Origin: Ruminococcus sp. UBA4240
Lineage (GTDB): Bacteria; Bacillota; Clostridia; Oscillospirales; Ruminococcaceae
Assembly (NCBI GenBank): GCA_002395525.1
Contig: DGXE01000065.1
Coordinates: 1-23,047 of the forward strand
Length of the DNA stretch: 23,047 nt
Direction of reading: 5' to 3'
This document shows positions 10,301 to 15,157 of the stretch, piece by piece. A program made the position numbers and the translations under genes. The notes under the pieces are model-generated. The model ran no database searches. It had not been told where the DNA came from and was given only the letters and a program-made list of their open reading frames with translations. Each line of letters opens with the position of its first letter. The first letter of the stretch is position 1.

Positions 10301-13300
10301 ACAACTGGGGAGAGGCTTCTAATGCGTTTTATGGATATAATAGAATAACAGGTACTGTTGATTTTTCAAATTTCCAGGGTGATAGAGTAGAGCAGATTCT
10401 GGGTATGTTTAAAAACAGTGGTGTTGCAAGTGCCCCATTTACTCTAATTATGAAAGATTTATATACACCTAATATCCGGAAAACTAATGCAATGTTTGAA
10501 AATGCCAATATTATGAGTATAGATATAAGCAGTTTGAGTACAGAAAATGTGACTTATGTTAATAATATGTTCAGTGGCTGCAGTAAACTTGAGGAATTAA
10601 CCGTGGGCGAAAACTTTAAATTAAATAGTATTAGCCCTAAAGATCAAGCTCAGTTTCCAAAGTTCAATTCATTAGTGAATTTGAAATGCTTTAATGGAAG
10701 TCAATATCTAGAATGTAGGAACGCTCAAAGTATGAATGCTTTTTTTGCGGATATTGGAAAAAATGTTTCAAATAATGATTTGCATTTAGACCTCAGCGGA
10801 TTGACATGTGAAAATGCCACAAGCTTTATTGAAATGTTTAAAAACTGTGGCGCTAAATCAATTGATCTTTCACGACTTAATACGTCAAATGTAACAAATT
10901 TTACACAGATGTTCTATAACTGTAAAAGTTTAACATCTGTAGTTGGATTGGAAAACTTTAACACATCAAAGGCTATTACATTTGAGTATATGTTCTATGG
11001 CTGCGAGAAATTACCTGACATTAATGTTACGAGCTTTGATACATCAAATGCTACCACATTAAAGGGCATATTCCAGAATTGCAAAGCTGTCACAACAATG
11101 GACATAAGCTCCTTCTCAACAGAAAAGGTTACAGTTATCCATGACATTTTCCAGGGGTGTGAAAAACTGGAAGTTGTTTATGCAAATCCATATGAATGGC
11201 CGGCAAAAGCAAGTGATAAGACTAATACATTTAAAAATTGTAAAAAACTGAAACTTAGAATAGAAGGAGTTGCAAGCAATTATCGCAATAAAGACAATGG
11301 TGAATATGCTGCTGTAAATGGTTCGACATATGATAGCAGTAAATCGGGTTACGGCGTAAATGTAAACAATGAGTATTATGTCGGCTACTTCACAGACTGG
11401 TCGGAGTCTCCCAATTATGTAGCGGTATCTGAAAGATACTTTGCTAAACACCCCGAGCGGGCTGCAAGCGGCAATAACGGCAAGCCATCACTTCTCAGCA
11501 AGCTGGCAGCAGTCAGCGGACAGCGTATCACAGACAAGGTGATGCTCCTGGCAGGGGAGAATGCCCTTCTGGGCGCAGGGAACGAGGGGGAGGAAGAGAC
11601 CGAGACCTACACACCTCCCGTTATCACCTATTCCACCACACAGACAGTTATCAGCGACACTGCAGTACTTGACAGCATATTCCACGGCGCAGGCAATTAC
11701 GATCTCCCTGGAGATAATATCAAGTATGTCAAGGAGACCGTTACAATAGACGGTGTTCTCCAGTACGACGTTCAGCTTGCAGCCAAGTGGGAGCGTTTCA
11801 GCGACGATGAATGGTACTGCACCCTCATGGTCTACGACGCAAAGGCTCAGGCATATGTTTGGGAGAATGAGCTGAAATACGACGGCACCAAGACCTATGA
11901 GTGCGACCACTATCAGGAAAATCAGTACCTTGCCGAGGCAATAGAGGACGAGGAGACCGATGTTTCCGGCATTACCCGTGCCACCATCACCAATAAGCGT
12001 GAGGAGGCAGTGGAGCCGAAGACAGGCTCTCTCACCCTCTCCAAGCTGATAACGGAGAAGGGCACAGAGCTTCCCGAGACCCTGCGCACCGCCGACAGCT
12101 TCACATTCAGCATTAAATTCACCAAGGGCACATCTGCAAAGGCACTGCCCCCGAAGGCCACCTACGGCGGCGTGGTATTCACCAAAAAAGACAACGACAC
12201 TCCGGATAATGTCGCAGACGATTACCTTGAAGGCACTGTCACCATGCACAGGACTGTGCAGACAGCACAGGCAGGCACTGCTGAAGACCCGGAGGTAACA
12301 GAGTACGGCGTATTCCTTGACAACATCCCGGAGGGTTATACATACGAAATATCCGAGGATACCGCCGCCTATGTGCTTACCGGCAGAGCCTTTGAGGATG
12401 ATTACGAGAGCGTTGGCGCTGTTACCGCCGGCACGGTCGTAACAGGCACAGACCCTGCAGCAGGCAGCATTGTTGCCGATGTGACAACTGTGGTCGGTGA
12501 TGTGACAAAGACTGTATATAACACAAAGCACGTTACATGGCGCAATGAGGTAAAAAACACATCCCTTGAAGTGACAAAGGAGCTGACCCGCTTCGACAAG
12601 GCTGCGAATGCGGAGGTTGCTCTGACCGACTTCGACAAGCTCATAGAATACGAGTTCACTGTGGAGCTGAGCGGCCTTCTCCCCGGTGCAGAGTATACCT
12701 ACACCGTGGCAGATAAAACTGTAAATGCGGATGGCGAGCCTTACAAGGTAACAGCCGATGAAAAGGGCAGTGCCAAGGCAGTGATACTGCTCAGGCACGG
12801 TGAAAAGGTTGTGTTCAGTGAGCTTCCGGTGAGGGCGGTATACAGCGTGACCGAGACACAGCCCACCGAGCTTAATGCGGAATACTCCACCGGCTATGTT
12901 GTGACTGAGTATAACAGCGATGGCTCCGTTAATACCAAAAGTGCAGAAGTTTCAGGCACAAGTCTCAGCGGTGAGACCCTTGACCGTAAGGAAAGCGTGA
13001 CATTCAGGAATCAGAAGTCTACAAACAGGACTATTGATGTCACCGTAAGGAAGGAGTGGATGCAGGACGGGCTAAGAATGGAGGAGGGTAAATATACCTA
13101 TGCCGACAAGGCAGGGGTCCCCTTTGAAATGGAAGCTACCGTCGCCCTGCGCCGTGCAAGCAACGGCAATACCACGGATATGCCCGGCTCCAATCAGGTG
13201 CTGAGCAAGGACAACAACTGGAGCTACACCTATTCCGACCTGCCTCTGGAGGAAACTGTGAACGGTACTACTGTACACTATACCTACCGTGTGGGCGAGT

Positions 13301-14496
13301 ATCAGGTGAACGGCTACAATCAGGGGCTTATCGCTACATATGTGGGTGACGGTACACCCGGGAACACCATAGTTTACCGCATAGTCGATGAGCTGCGTGA
13401 CGGCAGCAATCAGCTTCTGGGCTACTTCGGCTACAAGCGGCACCAGACAATAAACATCGGCGGGAATAAGATAACCAATGCCGTGGTTCAGAAGTGCTGG
13501 GTAAAGAAAGGCGAAGATACTGACATCTACATCTACTACAAGAACGAGCTGTACAAGTGTACCGACAAGTATAATTACGAATACGAAAAGGAAACAGGCC
13601 TTAAAAAGGTATCAAGCACTCTGCCCCACTTCACCAAAATGATCGACCACAACACCCCCGGTGTCGGACTTACCGTGTACGAGACCTATACCATCAGTGA
13701 CGGTTCTGTCTACTATGTGGAAAAGCCAGATTACAGCCAATTAGATGAGTTAGAGGTAAAGCAGGCAACCGGTGATGATTCAGTACAGGCTATTGTAGAA
13801 GGAAACGACGTGAAGTTCATCCGCTTTGGCTCTGTATACAAGGAGGTATCAAGGGTCGATAGCGGATACAATGGCAAACCGCTGTACCAGCTTGCAGACA
13901 ATGGTTTAGAGTTCACCCTCAATTCCAGTGAAAAGACCATCAGTGATGTAAACGGCAATATGAACTTCATCATCACCAATGTCAAGGAGGATACCTGCAC
14001 ATTGGAGATCGAGAAGACGGTTTCCGGCAATATGGGCAACAAGGTGCGTGACTTCGAGTTCAAGCTCGTTTCCCGTACTAACCTCAATGGCAGCTACCCT
14101 GTGGAGATACAGAAGAACGGCGTGTTCGACCATCTGGAGACCATTGAATTCAACGGCGGCATAGGACAGACGACCATAAAGCTCACCCACGACCAGACTG
14201 CAGTGATAACGGATCTCCCCAAGAACACAAACATGACCGTTACGGAGGTAGGCTTCAAGGAAATGGGCTACACGGTAACAACGGAGATCGCACACGGTGA
14301 AGACCCGGCTGTAAACGGCGGAGAAGCTCCGGAGCTGTTCCTGGAGGAGGGTATCTATACCGTAAAATTCAACAACGATCTGAAATCACAGATACCCACA
14401 GGCGTGGATGTAAATGCAGGAGCCACTGCGGTCGTATTCATCGGAATGCTTGCAGTGATCACCTTCCTGTACCTGCGCAGACGCCGGGAAGAATAA
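1342..14496 (+). CDS. giant multidomain cell-wall-anchored adhesin (SpaA/Cna-B type, with BspA/DUF285 module)
   Basis: The 4384-residue protein starts at ATG 1342: GAAAGG lies 9 nt upstream and a signal peptide begins here (KK..KR, hydrophobic core, cleavage near residue 30). Residues ~54-970 hold about five diverged ~140-residue beta modules (near 54, 205, 354, 503, 745; hallmark [FY]xxDD.[IV]S.. strands) and two copies of a ~92-residue module ending DWxI..FDTEE..V.LS (648-740, 879-970). Residues ~972-2285 are a large unrecognised ectodomain. SpaA/Cna-B-like domains follow (~2287-2823). A Cna-B-like start (FNVSKLW, ~2828) is followed by an AT-rich DUF285/BspA repeat segment (~2860-3355), then pilin isopeptide/Cna-B-like domains (~3427-3547, 3561-3737, 3739-3894, 3897-4217, 4218-4349). 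Their ends carry the usual Asn motif (LTNER, ITNKR, WRNEV, FRNQK, FNNDL), and EET or VET motifs occur in the SpaA domains, so intramolecular isopeptide bonds are likely. It ends with IPTG, a TM segment and RRRREE. The likely role is surface adhesion; the ligand is unknown. No sortase gene is in the window. Confidence 0.9.
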   Translation: MKKTYKRIISGISALVFSISAVSPTISVFSEEYGNNTAAASANVSGAASAAPIELEASVYGKTLHNSLTGAGFSVAGFDVDSADVTMTALEKDTESLADIPADMRRKLVYAFTTGYRYAGITAVPVSGSAVMQYELPDEVPESDAESVRVYSLGEDGEWKSLDSDKTVENGYVRYVTFASDVCSDNTFAVVYTDPASTHMDEAILSDDRAFTYADDRISADVTAFKGAVCTYGDFPVNVNDVYFSVTEGAPEDVVLPDETAGMHRIVYSSGFGCEEFTNADVSDYEAVYTYTLSVPLREGFEELVRVYAYDGTAFNALETVPVASDGTVGAVSFSTDSALFVIDEPVVTAEPLSIEYSDDAVSAKAEIPQNAVLVNEDGVYTDHSGVALSVAPKAVTDETVPFEAGEGLAALRYEIHFSDGQGNALRCSDHSTDVTVTLPDDIYVDEGTEVTAAVFDGTAWQAVSVDDVVIEKCKLKSFTVSNVKADSFTIVYKPLCTDPFTFTFEDHDISTSAEVSFDTAFYCDDSEITADNVHIKAEMLSHFDSRFTAVPKEDSHRLRVFETSFVTDEGKAVVLVPDEERETPVKTEVSLAVPANCDREKFDSVKVYTFDAEAAAPVEIPYEFNAEKDAVIVHGDGVAAYAMSYPVDYLYDDLEYNFNCAHELLLSDMLSYLDIPADLFGSSVELTGEGLAAFEPVLDSFGNARDWKITGIKDFDTEEALVVTLSDGNLIRIRIRNYPAVREFEYTDDNISVVVEVKGGSVFTDSSGNEVYASDVALVAVPVEDVPANMDINEDERVAAYDIGFETVGGEAVDVEIKSSAVSIVLDSDEDEKISGIEVYSLDSLNASPVENASVDENAAEVTVENDRLSGYAVKYTVDFHYGDYDYSIEGGSEILLSRLFEILEIDESTKGSEAKFSDESLVKLIPVTEEDTVTDWRIVSLRPFDTEELLSVRLSGGGTVDIAVTDANETRWHQINNLNMNLVEGAENVNLFTKAAESYKNDDGSYTIPADFSYKLPDGSVKKFNSPEYTVIDGKITIPANQIPDDMGWVWTPTSSDKDHRVVYRLDISTSGVGYIYPGEFEIRVPKSILLDAENNPADSLELSVVTRAQYEAEKETGKAADSINFAYDVVEENGVEYLVFTNVSTLDSAFDGNIWISYHTTKNTYDYKDMSKSKDCGAEATIYTLYDNSGNPLYKYSADPTKDDFVTYLVDASGNKLDSAINGETGKRTYSNLPFYKKSGDSYEQATVASDEFKAAPSVPVYIDTSAAIKSVTKSLNQSNVYQYWQSAWGAKPADADNYIYFVWEITSEIATQQDNPTKVTQRYDFTLTADFPKTTATDLNGSVQSDKTITHDIVKFRLAGQNAWKDWDAGNEAERTVTGLTDANGMIRRDYVITRVKADDINEAGHAYTIRNERATMTVKPSDNVDAATEKEADAKFTYAVPKYTEPSSDFRIDKVGVYKQTEDTVSNERQISSYMLKELKTEEDYDIEGLRYHVNVTAENLPDTFKNDEGQLTHSEDDVPYYQQSPVEYKLTDNDVRLRNVRTNGAEETLGTDDYTMTAVDVQAVIKAGFYDDKLKAFSSVNINDVCKNGTSGIDGLSKPDEFKDYIEVNAHTVELRLYIAGSDTPVKVAEYDAYTGQWRDVNSAYVTQVTSPFSGFVRFVFNGTTGEDAATTVTGYELYSSNKFYGTYYKAYPTVTLRGSDNVKSIATDPDADSEDSSATGKVQLNNYATLEVTGGKDSHTLNSMGKVYISEATRSSKLTKAYIPTDYNNIMDGEYYANWDIEFAETMTMGDNETVPVRQDGGVFYDLLPIMSTASISDIKIYAVEPEASRYSDTPLYEGGDYTLSYDYLTDSAGFRRVLLKLDISHPADKYRVNVTTIHTHTDIIDYGRNIRNSVVYKSKNPNIGSGHTNMNGDQIDENTELRIYDGSVFEDYASEMGDADKKKFAYTQATHYIPALISTVSGIKKRVYSVKTTPVVSDNAVVTPGEEYVYTYRNMNLGSTFSKNLVILDSIENYGEKSADDHSTINGAISEFGDHSHWKGTPLHFDTALLDSKGYKYRIYVTTTEQLDLEKYDNDTDPNIASIGDSTFEYKVDDSGNLIVTNVNSPGEIALAGYTVQGEDIMHNDAAVPLDGGGDIIINDGDTPVRYTPVKVLTPHFVEKALEAGDGWTEIEQHYSGGEYTFTEKNGTPFDFSKIKAFMIYFEDEIIYPNQSVSFSLVMRAPYTIDEQPDDAAKGGEMTYNNVYRYHDTSENREFPAREGMVSHTYVHQDRTAVNYRVTGDLYFRKTDKEEPDKPVTGAVFTLTGNTVYGSTYKKVMTTDSRGEVHFTDLEQGTYILEETDATKNYLAISPVTVIVDANGVATISGPDDIYSFDISIIGESKAGHTYTLTGTVGTSYTAGATADNEGLLSFEDVPSGSYTLTDTTDNVEWAINAVDGHEAKIRLSSAGEGQADYTYNDNGYKIRLINKEYGIYDEPLRVADIRFRKNLIDTSVDENGSGYRTPLSGATFKLTTVGNGSGDNGNKNGYGDVVTEYATSDEQGEVKFYDIPIGKYLLTEEARGSSDDESVSGVPMGAVPENKTYYVWVRYVNGKTIATIQSLADKGGDWAKGKPIPKEQGTGMYYLDNYKTVNVTIFKRDSKNLSEPLPNAEFELFPYGTVKVDGTVTAATDDLFTGYEANGESNEFNSYPEEVKIYEKYLNSAFWKDDWSSAKKQLDNDTTGGHKSQWRKTNRDGMTTLAELQPGVAYYLVETSAPENHVPVTINQGDALPYADTYWTVLVKPNGDVVIKDKSGTEVQYITEGDSEGYRLTNERTYKSKFNVSKLWIGDPTEWGTTFPVFNVSTAEEQVVLKSVVATLNKTLFKEKFPKEAESFIRLDLGSTAATSLEEAWQKIVEIEGSSASDMATQFIRVDANALNTPTDGWYKNGDTYNLPDGTTETIDFSKEEGVCYMAYINGHSYFWSDANKIYLWKYCNGIIDNNWGEASNAFYGYNRITGTVDFSNFQGDRVEQILGMFKNSGVASAPFTLIMKDLYTPNIRKTNAMFENANIMSIDISSLSTENVTYVNNMFSGCSKLEELTVGENFKLNSISPKDQAQFPKFNSLVNLKCFNGSQYLECRNAQSMNAFFADIGKNVSNNDLHLDLSGLTCENATSFIEMFKNCGAKSIDLSRLNTSNVTNFTQMFYNCKSLTSVVGLENFNTSKAITFEYMFYGCEKLPDINVTSFDTSNATTLKGIFQNCKAVTTMDISSFSTEKVTVIHDIFQGCEKLEVVYANPYEWPAKASDKTNTFKNCKKLKLRIEGVASNYRNKDNGEYAAVNGSTYDSSKSGYGVNVNNEYYVGYFTDWSESPNYVAVSERYFAKHPERAASGNNGKPSLLSKLAAVSGQRITDKVMLLAGENALLGAGNEGEEETETYTPPVITYSTTQTVISDTAVLDSIFHGAGNYDLPGDNIKYVKETVTIDGVLQYDVQLAAKWERFSDDEWYCTLMVYDAKAQAYVWENELKYDGTKTYECDHYQENQYLAEAIEDEETDVSGITRATITNKREEAVEPKTGSLTLSKLITEKGTELPETLRTADSFTFSIKFTKGTSAKALPPKATYGGVVFTKKDNDTPDNVADDYLEGTVTMHRTVQTAQAGTAEDPEVTEYGVFLDNIPEGYTYEISEDTAAYVLTGRAFEDDYESVGAVTAGTVVTGTDPAAGSIVADVTTVVGDVTKTVYNTKHVTWRNEVKNTSLEVTKELTRFDKAANAEVALTDFDKLIEYEFTVELSGLLPGAEYTYTVADKTVNADGEPYKVTADEKGSAKAVILLRHGEKVVFSELPVRAVYSVTETQPTELNAEYSTGYVVTEYNSDGSVNTKSAEVSGTSLSGETLDRKESVTFRNQKSTNRTIDVTVRKEWMQDGLRMEEGKYTYADKAGVPFEMEATVALRRASNGNTTDMPGSNQVLSKDNNWSYTYSDLPLEETVNGTTVHYTYRVGEYQVNGYNQGLIATYVGDGTPGNTIVYRIVDELRDGSNQLLGYFGYKRHQTINIGGNKITNAVVQKCWVKKGEDTDIYIYYKNELYKCTDKYNYEYEKETGLKKVSSTLPHFTKMIDHNTPGVGLTVYETYTISDGSVYYVEKPDYSQLDELEVKQATGDDSVQAIVEGNDVKFIRFGSVYKEVSRVDSGYNGKPLYQLADNGLEFTLNSSEKTISDVNGNMNFIITNVKEDTCTLEIEKTVSGNMGNKVRDFEFKLVSRTNLNGSYPVEIQKNGVFDHLETIEFNGGIGQTTIKLTHDQTAVITDLPKNTNMTVTEVGFKEMGYTVTTEIAHGEDPAVNGGEAPELFLEEGIYTVKFNNDLKSQIPTGVDVNAGATAVVFIGMLAVITFLYLRRRREE
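3283..4254 (+). repeat. duplicated DW..FDTEE module in the adhesin N-terminal region
   Basis: Two copies of a ~92-residue module (3283-~3561 and 3976-4254) are separated by one beta module (from ~3574). They share the starts VDYLYDDLEY and VDFHYGDYDY, an ELLLSDML/EILLSRLF helix-like stretch, and the end DW(K/R)I..(L/I)..FDTEE.L.V.LS.G. The nucleotide copies have diverged well beyond simple tandem repeats, so this is an old duplication. I recall similar modules before Cna-B arrays in other clostridial surface proteins but cannot name a Pfam family. Confidence 0.6.
10405..11396 (+). repeat. BspA-like DUF285 (PARCEL-type) repeat array within the adhesin
   Basis: Imperfect ~25-residue repeats of the form MF.(N/G)C..L..(I/L)D(I/L)S.(F/L).T.NVT can be read: MFKNSG, MFENAN, MFSGCSKLEEL, MFKNCG, MFYNCKSLTSV, MFYGCEKLPDI, IFQNCKAVTTM, IFQGCEKLEVV and a final FKNCKKLKL. 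The segment ends in the typical DUF285 tail, YDSSKSG...YYVGYFTD. This is the DUF285 / BspA-like leucine-rich family, also described as PARCEL repeats and known for wide horizontal spread among bacteria and protists. The DNA is far more AT-rich than the rest of the gene: 33 G+C of 120 by hand count at 10441-10560, against 62 of 120 at 9241-9300 plus 11581-11640. Confidence 0.85.
14392..14493 (+). other. variant cell-wall sorting signal (IPTG + TM + basic tail)
   Basis: The last 34 residues of the adhesin are IPTGV, a polar stretch (DVNAGAT), about 16 hydrophobic residues (AVVFIGMLAVITFLYL) and RRRREE. This is the sortase-substrate layout with Ile in place of the Leu of LPXTG and no residue between P and TG. 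Related (x)PTG(V/L) endings are common, from memory, in Clostridia with Cna-B proteins. Covalent wall attachment is inferred. Confidence 0.7.
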
Positions 14497-14532
14497 ACCG
14501 GTAAGGCTGTACGTCCCCTGTAATACGGAATT

Positions 14533-14573
14533 GCCCCTCCCGTCAGACGATGGGAGGGGCTGTTCATGTCTTT
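14533..14573 (+). terminator. likely rho-independent terminator of the adhesin gene
   Basis: A 9-bp perfect GC-rich stem GCCCCTCCC (14533-14541) / GGGAGGGGC (14552-14560) with a 10-nt loop lies 37 nt after the adhesin stop codon. A further CGT/ACG pairing is possible in the loop. The following tract (TGTTCATGTCTTTC) is only moderately T-rich, so termination may be partial. Confidence 0.65.
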
Positions 14574-14733
14574 CACGGAAGAAAGCTCGGCTGGCGATGT
14601 GATAGTCATAGACAAACATCCGTTTGTATTAAGCGGTGAAAAGCTAAAAAGAGTACCGTCATTCTTTAAGGCAAGGGTGCAGGAAAAGAGTATTGAATTA
14701 GCTGAAAAGAAAGAACAAACATTGTGGAGCTGA
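14566..14733 (+). CDS. small hypothetical ORF of doubtful reality (55 aa)
   Basis: This short reading frame starts at ATG 14566 and ends at TGA 14731-14733. Its only ribosome binding site candidate, GGAGG, is buried in the right arm of the terminator hairpin 8 nt before the ATG. The product begins MSFTEESSAGDVIVIDKHPF and has a charged C-terminal half (EKKEQTLWS). I do not recognise it. It ends exactly where the recognisable part of an opposite-strand sigma factor remnant begins, which suggests it is a fragment left by a past rearrangement, perhaps the tail of a lost gene. Confidence 0.2.
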   Translation: MSFTEESSAGDVIVIDKHPFVLSGEKLKRVPSFFKARVQEKSIELAEKKEQTLWS

Positions 14734-14847
14734 AGGAACACCTCCTGCACAACGTCCTCAGCTGCATGATAGCCACGCTTCATCCTCGCCATGCAGTAGT
14801 ACACAAGCTCGTCACGATATGCCTCTACTATTATCGAATATGTCCAT
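14733..14847 (-). pseudogene. truncated, frameshifted ECF sigma factor remnant
   Basis: Read on the minus strand, a GAGGAG ribosome binding site precedes ATG 14847 by 8 nt. That frame reads MDIFDNS and reaches a stop within about 12 codons. A neighbouring frame carries a clear sigma-70 region 2 of ECF type: EAYRDELVYYCMARM followed by GYHAAEDVVQEVFLQL. Homology stops near 14733, so regions 3 and 4 are missing. A frameshift near the start plus loss of about two thirds of the gene mark it as dead. It may once have regulated a neighbouring surface or export gene, but nothing visible proves that. Confidence 0.65.
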
Positions 14848-15085
14848 AAACATCTCTCCTCATTAAGTAATGACAAAAAATGCCCTCATTCTTTCGTATT
14901 CATATAAATTTTACAATTAATGGCGTGCTGTACCAATTGTAGCATAAATACATCATGGGGTCAACATCTTAAAGATGATGACCATCCGGTGTCAGCTTTT
15001 ATCTGTAAAGCTTCCAATTGTTTCTTGTCTATACATCGGTCAGAAATTTGTATTAGGAGTTTCGGCGGGTATTTATTCTTCTTTA
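14848..15085. other. intergenic AT-rich spacer without recognised gene
   Basis: I see no supported coding region here. Plus-strand frames have no usable ribosome binding site and no recognisable product. The only noted structure is a short inverted repeat CATCTT-A-AAGATG around 14965-14980 (possible operator, unproven). Together with the terminator and sigma remnant upstream it makes a ~660-nt gap between the adhesin and the next operon. Confidence 0.5.
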
Positions 15086-15114
15086 TTGATTTTTGTGAGC
15101 CTTTGTGCTATACT
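15086..15114 (+). promoter_or_regulatory. promoter of the adenylation-kinase/MATE/deaminase operon
   Basis: -35 TTGATT (15086-15091), a 17-nt spacer and -10 TATACT (15109-15114) are followed by a leader of about 37 nt to the ATG at 15158. The match is four of six and five of six to consensus, so moderate strength is expected. Confidence 0.65.
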
Positions 15115-15157
15115 GATACACAAGGCAGCAGCCTGAACATTTGAAAGGTATAAAATA

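Noticed and set aside
14355..14876. Intact 173-residue protein read from the sigma factor start
   Set aside because: Only the first ~50 residues resemble a sigma factor. The rest is antisense of the terminator region and of the adhesin C-terminus, so it is a chance fusion.
14920..15144. 74-codon plus-strand frame before the adenylation-kinase gene
   Set aside because: It runs over the operon promoter, lacks a ribosome binding site and shows no family resemblance.
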